The notes: generated from the sequence alone by a model not told the origin. A DNA stretch of 64,000 nucleotides from Bemisia tabaci (GCF_918797505.1 NC_092799.1:31322597-31386596); one strand, 5' to 3'. Counted from the stretch's first letter, positions 31,411 through 43,942 are shown. Made by a program: numbers and translations.

Positions 31411-32182
31411 TGTGATTTTGGTATTGTTGGCGGTGAACTCTGCGCAGAAAACAATGTGGAGGCTGGGAAAATGCATTCCTTCGATTCCGACGTTGGAGAT
31501 CACCACTCGTTTTTAATTGGATTTTTTCATGAAAACCAGCTGACATCCTTTCTTAAAACTGTCAACCGGAGGCTAGGTTTATTTTGTGTTTTGCTTCACG
31601 TAGTAATCAAACTTTTTTGTTGATTTTCCTCTATTAATTTGGCCTCTCTTCCCTGGAGTGTCCTATCCGGTTGGAAGGAGAGTGCTGTTCCCCAAAACAC
31701 TGTGTGGGTGATTTTTTTTTCGTAATATATCATACAATATTCATAAACAATTATAAAAAACTTAACAGAAAAACAGATCTAGCGTTATAAAATTCTGGTG
31801 GAGATCAGCGTAATTTACTTGGAAGCAAAATGCGTCGTGTGGACACTACAAAAACACAGCCTTCAAATTGTTATTAATTTCCACACGGAGGATGTTTTCT
31901 GGGCTACATGAAAGATTGAAGGCTAAATATAGATGTGCGTGATCACTAAATCCTTTTTGTGTCAATTCTCTTTAATCTATCTGTTAAGCTGGAGAAAGCC
32001 TCTGCTCGACGTAAAATATTGAAAACGGTGGAAGAGATATACTCCATGAAGCTCCACGCATGTGCCCCGCCACTTACGATCATAGGGTCCATGAACCAAA
32101 CAAAAACCCACAATGAAAAACAACTCATACATTGTCATGAGTCAATCGCTCGAACAAATTCGTGTTCGATTTGCACGGATAT
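31411..32182. other. No gene seen
   Basis: Nothing recognised; short frames overlap on both strands. Confidence 0.45.
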
Positions 32183-32346
32183 CAGTGGCGAGGCGTTAAT
32201 GATCGATTATCGATGTCTCCTCATTTGAAGCTGTGGTAAAGAATCGATTCTTAAGGTGTTCGTCGCGAATACCCTGTCCATCAATCCTTTTCCGTGGGTT
32301 TAAATGGCAGATCAATCGGTATATCGCAAGGCGCGCCACGCCACTG
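32183..32346. mobile_element. hAT-type MITE family A, copy A3
   Basis: Ends CAGTGGCGAGGCGTTAATGA and CGCGCCACGCCACTG, with the family centre 'ggtgttcgtcgcgaatacc'. The flanking 8-mers acggatat and gggtatat match only partly, so the copy is older or rearranged. Confidence 0.85.
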
Positions 32347-32352
32347 GGGTAT

Positions 32353-32805
32353 ATATATGTCGCAGGCAAATAGTGAAATCAGGCATTTTGTCAAATGCCT
32401 CGGCAGATATTTAAAGTTTGACGGTCTACAAAATTTTGTGAATTTATGGCGAAGAGCTCAAGATTTTTCACTATTTTTGGAAAATTAACTCATCAAACCT
32501 ACGAAATCTCTTTGTCTCTTCCTCTTCAATTGCTTCTCGTATTTTTAAATGTTGAAATTCCGAAAATTCTGTATTTTATGACTTGCTGAAAATTTCAAGA
32601 TCAGTGTCTGTTCAGGAGCTAAAAATCGTTTAAAATACTATTGTGTAGTGCAAAATACTGAGAATTGTTTCTTGCAGGAGCAACGAATTATTTTGTCTGA
32701 AATTAGCGAAAGAATCAGAATTTCAATCTAAGTTCGAATATTTGACTATTTGCGTAGCCATTTGACAAAATGCCTGATTTTACTATTTGCCTGCGGCATA
32801 TACTC
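32353..32805. mobile_element. Palindromic element family N
   Basis: 'gtcgcaggcaaatagtgaaa' at the left pairs with 'actatttgcctgcggcata' at the right; 'tcaggcattttgtcaaatg' pairs with 'catttgacaaaatgcctga'. Inner loop about 300 bp, non-coding. A partial copy is at 26472-26590. Confidence 0.75.
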
Positions 32806-33478
32806 ATTTGGATGGAGCATTTGCTGACGACATTGTTGAAGGCGCAGGGAGTCCCTGGGGCGCGATGTAAACATCGAACAAACACCCGTGTTTGGCCCCT
32901 GGCCAACCTCCCAACCTTGAGCTGAGGGGCTCAGAATCGGCTACAAACGTCTGGCCGTTGATGAAAATGCATTCCTCGCGAATTCCAACGAAAACAAACC
33001 GGCCAAAAACATGGAATTTCTAATTTAATTTGAAGGGAGGACGATTTCCCAGTCAGGGTGATTCGAAAATACAAGTAGGAGTGATGAAACCTCGCAGTTG
33101 TGCCAAAGGCCATCCACTGCTTTGCCCTAACAAATAGTCCGGGATTTCAACGAAGGTTCGATGTGTGCGTGGCGACAGACGCCAATAATGTGTTCATTTT
33201 GATTGATTTTATATTAAGTGCCCCTACCTACTTATTAAAATTCTTGGAAGAATCAGTAGTTTCATCATCGGTAATAATACAGATGAGACAGAAGTTTTTC
33301 GAGGCTGTGAACCATCTCATCTTATGTCAAAGGTTACTAACCATTTCTTAGCGTGGTAATTTGTCTCATTTTTCCTCTCATATATTATTATTGAAATTGA
33401 GGCAGTTCTATTGTGGAAGCATCAAAAAAGCAGTAGTGCTGAAAGTTCTCTAACGGCGGATCGCAGATCGATCGCGGA
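32806..33478. other. No gene seen
   Basis: Several 60-83-codon frames, none recognisable. Confidence 0.45.
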
Positions 33479-33642
33479 CAGTGGCGTGGCGTGTTTCGAG
33501 ATATATCGATATTTCCCCATTTGAAGCCATTGTAAATAATCGATAATTAAGGTGTTCGTCGCGAACACCCTGATAATAGATCCTCTTCCATAGGTGTAAA
33601 TGGCAGATCAATCGATATATCGCAAAACACGCCACGCCACTG
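33479..33642. mobile_element. hAT-type MITE family A, copy A4
   Basis: CAGTGGCGTGGCGTGTTTCG to the matching right end, with perfect 8-bp target duplication atcgcgga at 33471-33478 and 33643-33650. The centre has 'ggtgttcgtcgcgaacacc'. Confidence 0.92.
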
Positions 33643-35488
33643 ATCGCGGAGCGAATGTGAAGGCACCTGAAAACGGGTAAAATAATATTCTGGGGCCTTA
33701 AAGTGAAGTCAGACGCTATAAACCTGCTAAGCGCGTAGCTTTTTGCAAAAATGATAGCTAAGCGCGTTTTTTTATGCGAAGGAAACAGTGAATTGCGCGA
33801 ATCTTATGTGGACAGCAATGTGAAAACAACCTCAAATAATACGAAGCGAGGGCTGTCGCCAAAAGTGTGAAGGCGAAGAACTTTCTGCCCGCTTGAAAGC
33901 AAGGACAGAAGTTTTAAACAACCGGAAGTAGGGTACATAGTTTTTTCACCGTCACCGTCGACCTATTTGTATTTGGTGCGTCTATAAAATCGCCTTCACA
34001 AAATGGATATGCAACTCCACGATGTCCGAGGCGAAATAGTTATCGCTTTGAACTTTGAAGGCGCTGTGAAAGGACGCCCCTGAACATGACGCTTCTGAGC
34101 TGGAAAAATCATTCTAGTTCCTTCTTGATGATAATTTTTCAGCTTATAAATTTTTCCTTTATAAAGATTACTTTTCTCGTTTCATTGCTTTAACGGCATT
34201 GTGCTTATTCTTTTTTCCACATTGAGCGGCAATATTGTGGTTTATTTGCACGCTCCGTTCGTTGTCTTTTTTAAAGATATCGAAAATCCATGCATCTATA
34301 ACGATTTAAGGAAGATAACTTAAACTCGTAAAATAACTGCGAAACGAGATGCGTCATGTAGCATTGTGGCAGTAGCCACAATGGTCTCTCCGTCCTTCCA
34401 TACCTGACGGGTAAACTGTATTTTCAGTTAATATGATCCCATCAGGTTAATATTTCAGGTCGGCGAATCAACCAGTAAACGATGTATGGGGTTTAAAATA
34501 TTAAAACTAAATATTATGTTCTTTATTCAAAATTTTAGGCATCAAATCATTTGTCTAAAAGTTACTCTCTTACGAATGACGCCCATCTTTCTTTTTATGT
34601 TGACTTAAAAACATTATAACATGTACATTTTGTTTTAAGAGTTGAAATGGGAATGATTGGTTGGATATTTATTTTTTTATGCACGATTTTTAAAAGGGTG
34701 GCTTGTATTGTAACATTGTGAAGTAATTTTCACCTGGTTGTGATGGAATTGATCAATAGACGGTGCAGTGTAAAATGTTTAGCACTATGTTGCCTACATG
34801 TGAATATTCTTGCCTCTCGTTCACCAAATTCCTGATCACTCTTAGAAAAGTAATTTCGAACTCCTTCGATCATTTCTAATTTTTCTCTTCTGACCTAACT
34901 TCTTGTACCTTTCTTGTAATCTTCTTCATGTTACCTCTTGCTCTATTGAGTAATCCGCTTCATCAGGATATTCCATTGCACCAACAAAATTCACGAATTT
35001 CAAAACATTAAAATTACCACAAAAATAGGTGGTAGGCCACGTCAAAGGTCAAAACAGCCACAAAGGCATAGAATAAATTGACCACAGCGACAGCATAACT
35101 TTAGGCGAAGTGTGTAATGGTGCAGTGGCAGAGATAGGTTGGGGACTTTAACAACAGTATTGCGTACTTCGTTTCAATCTCAACCATCCTCGTTTTAGAG
35201 GATATACCTCTCCGAACGCATCAAATTAAGAAGGCAAACTGGGTTACCTGTCAACGCATATTAAAAACCGTCAAAAAGAGTAAATTCAGCCCGTATCATG
35301 AGCGAGTGTCGGTGAAAACTGACTCCAAAGGCGTCTTTTAATATTCTATAATAAAGATGAAAAATGTTTCAGCCAGGTTCGAACTTTAACGATGGCGTTG
35401 CTCTTTCATTATTTTTTCCGTCAGTTTCCACCCGCTTGTGAGTAAGTGTGCCTGTATAAGAGGGCGGATAAGGGGAAAAAGTTCCCAG
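33643..35488. other. Long stretch without a gene
   Basis: AT-rich; no coding or repeat structure recognised. Confidence 0.5.
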
Positions 35489-35845
35489 AATCGTGCATTT
35501 CTGGAAGAAAGCATGAAACTTTCAGGATATCATCTTTACCTATAGAAGGTTCAATTTCGCAAGTGAGCCCAAAATTCTGAGGCCATGGGGGCCGGGGGGG
35601 CAGGGGGCCCTGATTTCGCTATGTTTTGCCGAATTTTCGCGTTGGATCATCGTGAGAACGCCGTTAACAATGTAAAATGTAATCAAAACTTGTGTAAACG
35701 TGATTAGTAGGTTCTCTCAAACAGTATCCTAAAATGCTATCACTGTCCGATCCCGGAGCACCCCTCAAAATGCCTAAAATTCAAAATGGCGCCCATAATA
35801 AGGCCTCCGGAATATCGGTATTTTCACTTGTGCATATCCTGTCAT

Positions 35846-36312
35846 GTGAGGTATCATTTTCCATGTAATTTTGGTCGCAGATTTCATATTTGAAGTCAAA
35901 ACAACCCCCCGGTCAAAATTGGTGCCCCCAATCCAAGATGGCGTCCAGATTTGAAAGGCAGGAGGGTGCATTTTTTAAACTTTTACGCGATAAGGCAAGT
36001 GATATGTCATTTCCTATGTAATTTTGGTCGTAGATTTCATTACTGAAGTCAAAAGAGTCCTCCGGTCAAAATTGGTGCCTCAAATCCAAGATGGTGGCCA
36101 AATTTTAAAGGCAGGAGGGTGCATTTTTTCAAATTTTTACGTAATAAGGCAAGTGATATGTCATTTCCTATGTAATATTGGTCGTACATTTCATTATTGA
36201 AGTCAAAAAAGCCCCCCGGTCAAAATTGGTGCCCGAAGTCTAAGATGTCGGCCAAATTTGAAAGGCAGGAGTGTGAATTTTTATGAGAAAAAAAATCACG
36301 TGAGATGACAAG
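35846..36312 (+). repeat. ~153-bp subrepeats, left arm
   Basis: Anchors of the type 'gtgatatgtcatttcc' or 'gtgaggtatcattttcc' fall at about 35846, 35999, 36153 and 36312. Each unit includes 'gtcaaaattggtgcc' and 'ccaagatgg', then 'aaaggcaggagggtgca'. The mirror set is at 37916-38382 on the other arm. Confidence 0.85.
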
Positions 36313-36431
36313 TGAGGTATCAATTTATACGCATTTTTAGTCAACAAAACGAATCTAAATGAAATGTAAAAAAAATCTTTTACACAAAAATGAAACGAGA
36401 TAATCAAGATGATTGCCATCATGGCTGACAA

Positions 36432-37620
36432 GTGAAAAATGATGAGCCACTAATAGTGAGGTGTCTTGCTGATTACTGCACAAAAACTCTGAACTCAATT
36501 TCAGATGCCCTAGACTCAGAGGATGAACAATTAATAAGTACCGAAAATAATTTAGAAAACTTTCAGTCGGTTTCAGTTGGTGGGTCTCTACTCCATCGAG
36601 TGCGATCGAAGCATAGGCATACTTACGAATCCATTGCACAAACCTATGTTCCATCAAATTGATGAGCAGACACCAATGTTTCTTTGCGTTTTCAAAGTGA
36701 TGTTAAACGCGCAAAATCCGAGATGATCGCTGTTCTTGCATGCGTTTACTGGTTGCGATTCAACCCCTTACATCCATAAAATAGGAACAGCAACTTTATT
36801 CTGTACGCTTTTATCTGATCCTTACCTGCAAGAATCTAAAGAAAGGTTCTTGGAACCTAATCAAAACCATGAACGGATGTAAAGAGCTGGAAAAGAGTAA
36901 ATCGATGGTGAAACTGCTTAAATACTATTTCGGTTTGCGGTGTTGCAGACTTCTTGTCATACTTCCGTTCCTTCATTAAAAAATACTGGAGTCATTTCTT
37001 GAAAACTTTGCTTGTTTTCACTCTCTATGTGAGGAATATTCTGTAAAAATTTCAAGCCATGATGTTGGTTTGTTCCCCTTTCAAAAAATAAAATAGGAGC
37101 GAATATTTTGAAATCCTGCAACCAAGATACGCACTTTTGCTGTTTCACTGTCGAAATATTACTCCTCAATGGTAGCCAAAAATGTGACTTTCGATGACCT
37201 CCGTCATCATATATCGAAGGAAAAATTTCCAGATTTCAATGTCTTCATTCAATTAGAGAAATTACCCTCGATATCATCAGCAATGAAGTAGGTAACATTA
37301 ATTTAGGAGCTACTTTTATACTCAACTGTGGATGGGATGAAGTGATCTGGGTGCTTGTCTTTGGGGATGGATCAATAAAAACAAGGAGCTTCATCCTATT
37401 TTAAGTGACTTGCCTCCAGCTCCCGGAATCCCCGCTTAAAATTATTCGGTGTAATTGTAAGAAAGGGAGTGACACCATGCTGTACCACCAAGAAAATAAT
37501 CTTTTCGTTCTTAGACTCATGCAGAAGTTCTGAAGACTCCAACTGTAAAAAATTACAGAACCGTAGGAGGAAGATCCTGAAGAGCCTGACTGGGAATGTG
37601 AATCAGCATGTGTTGATTAG
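36432..37620 (+). pseudogene. Decayed GCDT/CXC-type cysteine-rich protein gene
   Basis: Read in three frames, the middle of the foldback element gives in order: GGSLLHRVRSKHRHTYESIA (36570s), ADTNV (36667), HAFTGCDSTPYIHKIGTATL (about 36740-36800), FDDLRHH and LEKLPS (37190-37290), WGW (about 37360), LSDLPPAP (about 37402-37430), LKIIRCNCKKG (about 37437), and an acidic end EEDPEEPDWEC before TAG at 37618-37620. This order (GGxLLHRV, TDTDV, GCDTTS, LEKLPPTS, WGW, PPAP, CxCKxGC) is that of a multicopy, functionally uncharacterised arthropod family whose tail resembles tesmin/TSO1 CXC Cys clusters. Frameshifts, lost cysteines, a deletion between the ADTNV and GCD parts, and the MITE at 36899 make it non-functional. 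Confidence 0.75.
36899..37158. mobile_element. MITE family D, copy D3, inside the cargo pseudogene
   Basis: Left end 'atcgatggtgaaactgc' and right end 'gctgtttcactgtcgaaat', with inner 'gcggtgttgcagacttc', agree with D1 and D4. It separates the GCD-motif part from the LEKLP part of the pseudogene, so it arrived after the gene had entered the element or while it decayed. Confidence 0.8.
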
Positions 37621-37915
37621 GATTTTCTCCTATACTGACTGGAGAGGGTACGGCAAGAGGGTATACCCTGGAGGTATTATACCCTAATGGAGGGTGCGTC
37701 GCGTGAAATGTCCTTATCTTTATTGAGAAATTATATGGGCTTAAAAATGAATAAAATAGCTCATTATAGATGCTCCTGTTAACACCATTCCTACCGTGGA
37801 CGGCCGAACTGATCACCCTCTTAATTATCTCGTATCATTTTTGTGTAAAAGATTTTTTTTACATTTCATTTAGATTCGTTTTGTTGACTAAAAATGCGTA
37901 TAAATTGATACCTCA

Positions 37916-38382
37916 CTTGTCATCTCACGTGATTTTTTTTCTCATAAAAATTCACACTCCTGCCTTTCAAATTTGGCCGACATCTTAGACTTCGGGCACC
38001 AATTTTGACCGGGGGGCTTTTTTGACTTCAATAATGAAATGTACGACCAATATTACATAGGAAATGACATATCACTTGCCTTATTACGTAAAAATTTGAA
38101 AAAATGCACCCTCCTGCCTTTAAAATTTGGCCACCATCTTGGATTTGAGGCACCAATTTTGACCGGAGGACTCTTTTGACTTCAGTAATGAAATCTACGA
38201 CCAAAATTACATAGGAAATGACATATCACTTGCCTTATCGCGTAAAAGTTTAAAAAATGCACCCTCCTGCCTTTCAAATCTGGACGCCATCTTGGATTGG
38301 GGGCACCAATTTTGACCGGGGGGTTGTTTTGACTTCAAATATGAAATCTGCGACCAAAATTACATGGAAAATGATACCTCAC
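37916..38382 (-). repeat. ~153-bp subrepeats, right arm
   Basis: Mirror image of the subrepeats in the left arm, with the same unit order and spacing. Confidence 0.85.
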
Positions 38383-38739
38383 ATGACAGGATATGCACAA
38401 GTGAAAATACCGATATTCCGGAGGCCTTATTATGGGCGCCATTTTGAATTTTAGGCATTTTGAGGGGTGCTCCGGGATCGGACAGTGATAGCATTTTAGG
38501 ATACTGTTTGAGAGAACCTACTAATCACGTTTACACAAGTTTTGATTACATTTTACATTGTTAACGGCGTTCTCACGATGATCCAACGCGAAAATTCGGC
38601 AAAACATAGCGAAATCAGGGCCCCCTGCCCCCCCGGCCCCCATGGCCTCAGAATTTTGGGCTCACTTGCGAAATTGAACCTTCTATAGGTAAAGATGATA
38701 TCCTGAAAGTTTCATGCTTTCTTCCAGAAATGCACGATT

Positions 38740-40560
38740 GTTATGCTTAGTACCTATGTCTCTATTTCTTTCTTATTCTCGTTCTTTGGGTTGATTTCAT
38801 GAGCTCAGCGAAAAATCTGCGGTTTTCTCCTCACCTCATCCTTTCAATACTTTTACTTAATCTTTCTTCACCTCTTCTTGGTTTCTAATACTGTTTATTA
38901 TTTTTGATTCACAACCTGAGTATGACCCGCACCTGCAATTATTTTAAATGATACGATTGATGAAACACGAGGCTGAGGCATGGTATCAACGTCCCTTCCG
39001 AAAAATTATCAATTCTTCCGGTTGAACCGAAAAAACCGGTGCTTGTGAACCGGACCGGCTCACAAGCGCTAGATATTCTTTAAATACATAGACCTCATAT
39101 CGAGACGTTGTGAATTTTCTCTTATTTATAATTTTCCTGTTTTTCTACCTTCTAACTTAGTATTAGGAACCTCTTCTTATTTAAATCGTTACTTCTGAGA
39201 TGCGTCTTACCCGATTACAAAGGCTTCTGATAAGTCGCAAGTTTCGAGGTATTAAATTCCTTCCTAATTATATTACAATTTTTTGGTACAACGTTCAAAA
39301 ACGTTTTTATTTCCTTTCTTCGTTCAGAAATGAGGGTAACTTATTTTTCTTCTTGTAAATCTGTGTTTTTATCAATGCCAAATCGTACACCGCATTTTAA
39401 ATATTAATATCATTTATTCAAGTGGTCTCTTAGAAAAAAGTATCTGCTATTCACTGACTATTGAATTGATCCCATTTTTAAGTATTTTTCTGCGCATATA
39501 CATATTTTCCCCTAGAGCCACCCTAAAGAGCTGTGTGTGAAATTTTATACTTTTGTCCAAAAAAATGAAAAATTAAAAAGAGGAAATGTCTTAAGTTTCG
39601 CACTATGCATTTGGAGTGTGTAATGGTCAACAAAGGACAACTCGGTAGCATCGTAGAAATAAATCGATGAGAGCCTGTTTTTCCATGTTTTTGCGAACCA
39701 TCAGAAAATGTCTATGCAAGAGGGTAATAAAATTGCCTCAAACGAAAAAAATACCTCTATATGAATAAAAAAAAGTTCTGCCATTGAACGAGACAGGTGC
39801 AAAAGATATTCTCTTAATAAAATGTTAAAAATAGATTTAAACGCATATCGTTCGAATCCTAAATCTCAAAACGATTTGGCTTGATGCAGAGCTGGACAGC
39901 GTTACATGCAGGTCATTTTGCCGGAGAGCTCCTCGAAACCCTTAATTGGGAATTAATTGGCTCTTCAGCGCAGTCCGCATCCCAAATCCTCTGTGTGTTT
40001 GCGTCATTAAATTGGAACTTGCAAAAGTATGAAATAAAAAAATATTCGTAGTTTAAACAATTCAGCTGTGCCAGTGCACACCGAGGTGATATATTATAAC
40101 CCTGTTGCACCGCTTTGGAAACCGCATTGCACGGACTAGTGAACAGCTAAAAACTCGATCAATTTGTCGAGGCGCGCGGTCGGGGGGGGGGGGGCGGAAG
40201 ACCTACCGGTAGACAAACAAGTGTATAAAATGACCAATCGCTGATGACCTGACCACAGGGCACCACCCAAAGCTGTTGGTTAAACATTCAATGCGCTGAA
40301 TATCACGTCACGGCGGGGATTCACGTCAGGCTGACACCAAGTGCCTCTGAAAGACCTCTGCACTAATCGATTTACCTGGTCTAGTCGCACGCTAGTTAAA
40401 CAACACACATACCGTTTGATAGATCCACCGATGAGCATAGACATACGACAACCGCGCATACAGATTGACTATGAGTGGGGGCGGGCAAAAAAGCGCCTTC
40501 ACATGAGATGCTGCAACTTGGTGTAATCTGGCACAAAGTACCCTCCCTGACTTACATACA
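38740..40560. other. Long stretch without a gene
   Basis: A G run of about 12-13 lies near 40181-40193. No recognisable coding or repeat element. Confidence 0.5.
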
Positions 40561-40823
40561 TAATTGGACCGCGTTAAGGAGAAAGCAATCAAGCCACATC
40601 AGCTATTGCCTAATTTAAGTGGAAAATTTAATTTTTTACATACAATCGGTTGTGCGCATTTTTGTGCAAATTTCAAAGAATTTTCTGCATAGGCCGAAGC
40701 AATTTCCTCAAAATTTCCAAAATAATCCGCAAAAACGTTCTCTTGTAAAAAGTTAAATTGCCCGGTTGAATTCGGAAATAGCTGATGTGGCTTGGTTCCT
40801 TTCTCCTTAACGCGGTTCAATTA
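40561..40823. mobile_element. MITE family F, copy F2
   Basis: Starts AATTGGACCGCGTTAAGGAG and ends CTCCTTAACGCGGTTCAATT, with inner 'ccacatcagctattgcc' / 'aatagctgatgtggc'. AATT occurs at both borders. Best preserved F copy. Confidence 0.85.
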
Positions 40824-42233
40824 TCCGTTCAATCATATTGTCCTCAAGTAATTCTCGAATTTTCCGGTAGTACATGTAAATCGAGTTGTCTAGCATTCGT
40901 CTCAACGGGCGAGCCGGTATGTGCGTTCTGAATTACATTTTAAGTCTGCGGTAGTGACCTTCCTCCCTGTGAGAAGCAGAGACACCCCCTCCTGTCCCTT
41001 TGTTTAAAAGCTTTATAGAAATTCGAATAATTCAATTTAATAAATTGTCCCTATTTTTTACGGCATTCGGAGGAGTAGTCCGGAAAAATCTATACATTCA
41101 TCTGGTGATGCTAAGATTTGTCAACATGACCGCGCTTTTACTTAAAATTTACGTAACCTATCATAAATATTTCAGAAATATTAAAATAGATATACACGAT
41201 TGAAAACCCCGCCTTGTGCCTCCGACGCAAACCATTTTCCCGTGTACTTCACGTAATTACCAATAATACTTTCTAATGATGTCCATAATGATCATTGACT
41301 CATAACTCCTGAGTAATTGGTTGTAGAAGACGCCCTGGCGAATCGTGGATCGACGATATTCATCAGAGAGTGAGGGGATGCGCTTTGCCGGAGGAACTAT
41401 CGCGTAGGTAGCAAGTTCGCTACGAGTAGCGGTCCGATATCGCAGCGCAGAGCGCACGAAGGCGCTATAAAAGTGAACAATAAATACATAAAGTATGACT
41501 TCGGTGTGAAGAGTGGTTTTTAATCAGCCATCATCCACCAATGTAACACGCCTTTCAATAGGGCTGGCTGCTTTTGTTTCATAAAAACTAGCATCAGTTA
41601 TTCCATCATCTAAATATGGATTCTGTTGAATATTGAACGTGGGTGGATAAAATCCCTCTTCCGGTATTGCCAAACTATACTTTCACCACTCTGGAAACGT
41701 CGTTTCTACCTTTGTGACTAAAATTGCGCACATTTTTAGCACACATTTTTTTCATTATTTTATTCGAAGTTCAGGCGTAGCTGTTTCCGCCCCAGGGTCA
41801 CTTGCTTTAGTTACAGAATTGTGTTTTGATTTTTTAATCTCGAAGATTAGCAAAAAAATAGTAAGATCTGTTCATACCCTGTTCTACTTCCAATATTCGG
41901 ATACACCGTCCGTCGAAAAACATCCTACATGCCGTCATTCACGATGATAGTATACATACCATGGTTTCTTCCACCTTGATTTTATATGTTAGTGACACAC
42001 ACATTTGCACCGGTTGTTTGACGTTAATCACAGGTGAAACCAAGGTGTAAGAAACAACAGTATACCTTACCGTGGTCGATGATTTCGATTTCATACGCCA
42101 TGTTTTTGGATAGACGATATCTCCCCTAATATTAGACGCAGAAGTTTGGCGTTTGAACAGGTTTTATTCATTTTTGCTAGTCTATGAGCATCACCATCAA
42201 AACACGACTACGCGACTAGCGAAACTATCCATT
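40824..42233. other. No gene seen
   Basis: An imperfect palindrome lies at about 41947-42066 ('accatggtttcttccaccttg' split by changes from 'caaggtgtaagaaac'), possibly an old MITE. Otherwise nothing recognised. Confidence 0.45.
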
Positions 42234-42490
42234 CTGCCTTGCTAAGGAAAAACGGCATATGAACCTTCAGGCGTTGCCATATTTTTTCGATTACACACGA
42301 ATTTCGCAAACAAAAAAACTGTTAGTTACTTTTCTTTCAATTTTTTTCGAGAATTTCACCAGCGATTTGATTCAAAGTATGCAAAATTTTCAAGGAAAAG
42401 TATTCAAAACTTTCCTAAAAAATTACTGTTTTTTTCGGGGAAATTTGGCAACTCCTGGAGGCCAATACGGCGTTTCTTCCTAACACTGTA
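42234..42490. mobile_element. MITE family C, copy C3
   Basis: Left CTGCCTTGCTAAGGAAAAAC and right 'ggcgtttcttcctaacac', with inner 'aggcgttgccatatttt' and 'aatttggcaactcctgg'. More diverged than C1. Confidence 0.75.
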
Positions 42491-43003
42491 ACATTTGTCC
42501 TTAATTTTTATCGCAGAACTAAAAATCTGACTTGATTACTGCCCAACGTGACAGCCTCCCTGGAACAATTGCGAAAGACTTTTTGACTCACAGGGGTTTA
42601 AATAGACGCCTTCTCCTAGGCTGCACAAACCATTAGAGGTAATTTGCTACTAAAATATTCAAAGTATTGCTCTCGCACGAATTGAAATCCCTTCCGGGAG
42701 AACGCTAGTGGGCGGGAGATTCAAAGCAAACAACGCCACCCCCTCCATCAAACTTTCAACAAAGCATCTGTACAGTCACGCTTTATAAGCGTATTAGGCT
42801 ACGCAAATGATAGCATCGTCTGTGCAGTCACACGAAATACAGCAAGATCTCACTACAATACACCTCCTCGAATCTTAAAGACTTAAGGAGGGTTAATCAT
42901 TTTGTACTCGCACATTTTAACCCCCCAGACTTCAATATCACTTTTCTTATAATTTGCCGGGCCTTTTTCAATCACTTTCTCCCCTGAAATTTTAGTCCCT
43001 CAT
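42491..43003. other. No gene seen
   Basis: Nothing recognised. Confidence 0.45.
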
Positions 43004-43212
43004 CACTGAAAAAAAGTAGCTTGGATCAAGCGTGATGATTCTTGAATTTGCCGCCAAGAATTTTTTCTATCTTGCTTTAAGCTGACTTTTTCTTGATACA
43101 GAAAAAGTAATGTTCGGGTTAAGCAAAAATGTAGCTTATATTAACCAGAAAAATTCTTGATTTAAGAAGAAATACTTCTTGGCTGCAAATTTAAGATTAT
43201 TTTTTTTCAGTG
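43004..43212. mobile_element. MITE with CACTGAAAAAAA ends
   Basis: Starts CACTGAAAAAAAGTAGC and ends TTTTTTTTCAGTG. The arms pair through 'ccaagaattttttct' and 'agaagaaatacttcttgg'. The ends are those of the B/G group, but the body is a different sequence and no 2-bp duplication is evident. Confidence 0.7.
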
Positions 43213-43218
43213 ACTCAG

Positions 43219-43383
43219 AGGTAGATTCAGCAATTTGGCAAAATCGGATTTCCTTCATTTAAACGTATGCAAATGTATCGATCCTTGTTGGAGCACCTGC
43301 ATCATGGCTCCTCCGAGAATCGATACATTTCCATAAGTTTTAATGGAGAAAAGAAAATGTTGCCAATTTGTTGGATCTGCCAA
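43219..43383. mobile_element. MITE family J, copy J1
   Basis: 'aggtagattcagcaatttgg' at the left is mirrored by 'ccaatttgttggatctgcc' at the right. Inner 'atgtatcgatcc' and 'cgatacatttcc' pair. It starts within 7 bp of the preceding MITE. Confidence 0.75.
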
Positions 43384-43679
43384 AGCCTCACATCCTCGTA
43401 ACACCTAGTAATAAATTGTATACTGCATATTGCTTTTCTGAAAAGTAAACAATAGAGCGTATTGACACAATCTTGTCGCCGAGGAAAATTGCAAGATATG
43501 GCTTTGTCGACGGAGGTCAGTCGCAAAAAGCAATCCAGCTTCAATAAACGAAGTCCTGCCAACCCGGGCCTGGGAGCTATTTCAGTCCTCCGTAATTTCG
43601 CTCGATTTTAACTTGATGACCCCTCCTTCGTAAATAGCTCTACAAATATGTCACAGAATGCATTTCTTTTTGCAATTTG

Positions 43680-43716
<37 letters not shown>
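43680..43716. repeat. Poly-A tract (~37 bp)
   Basis: Uninterrupted A run starting after 'tgcaatttga'. No retroelement 3' end was recognised upstream. The Lys-rich open frame at 43677 results from this tract. Confidence 0.9.
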
Positions 43717-43717
<1 letters not shown>

Positions 43718-43942
43718 AAGCAGTGAACTCCAACACAATGTGTTGATAAGGCGCGTCATTAACTCGCACATATCAACCCCTTTAGTTTTCATTTACAGAG
43801 ATTTCAAAATAGGCAAACAGCATAAAAAGAGAATTCACGATCCAACACTGCGAGGTCAAAGACGCACCTTGACGAGACCGTGTATTGTGAAAGTAGAAAG
43901 CTATTCGATCGAATTTAAGTTTTTTGATCTGCCTCAAGCAAA

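Larger units (their letters stand above)
35489..38739. mobile_element. Foldback-type element with ~919-bp inverted arms
   Basis: The left arm (35489-36407) and right arm (37821-38739) are near-identical inverted copies: positions x and 74228-x correspond throughout, and the 65-codon frames at 35774-35971 (-) and 38257-38454 (+) are identical. Similarity stops sharply at both outer borders and no target duplication was seen. Each arm contains three ~153-bp subrepeats. The 1.4-kb middle is a decayed gene with a family D MITE inside. Long inverted arms with internal subrepeats recall Foldback/Galileo elements, but family membership is not shown. Confidence 0.8.

Noticed and set aside
31052..31546. 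164-codon minus-strand frame, the longest in the window
   Set aside because: It passes through MITE M and repeat K boundaries, so its reading is accidental.
35774..38454. Identical 65-codon frames in the two arms (35774-35971 - and 38257-38454 +) as genes
   Set aside because: They fall in the subrepeat region of the inverted arms, and their identity comes from the arms themselves, not from protein constraint.
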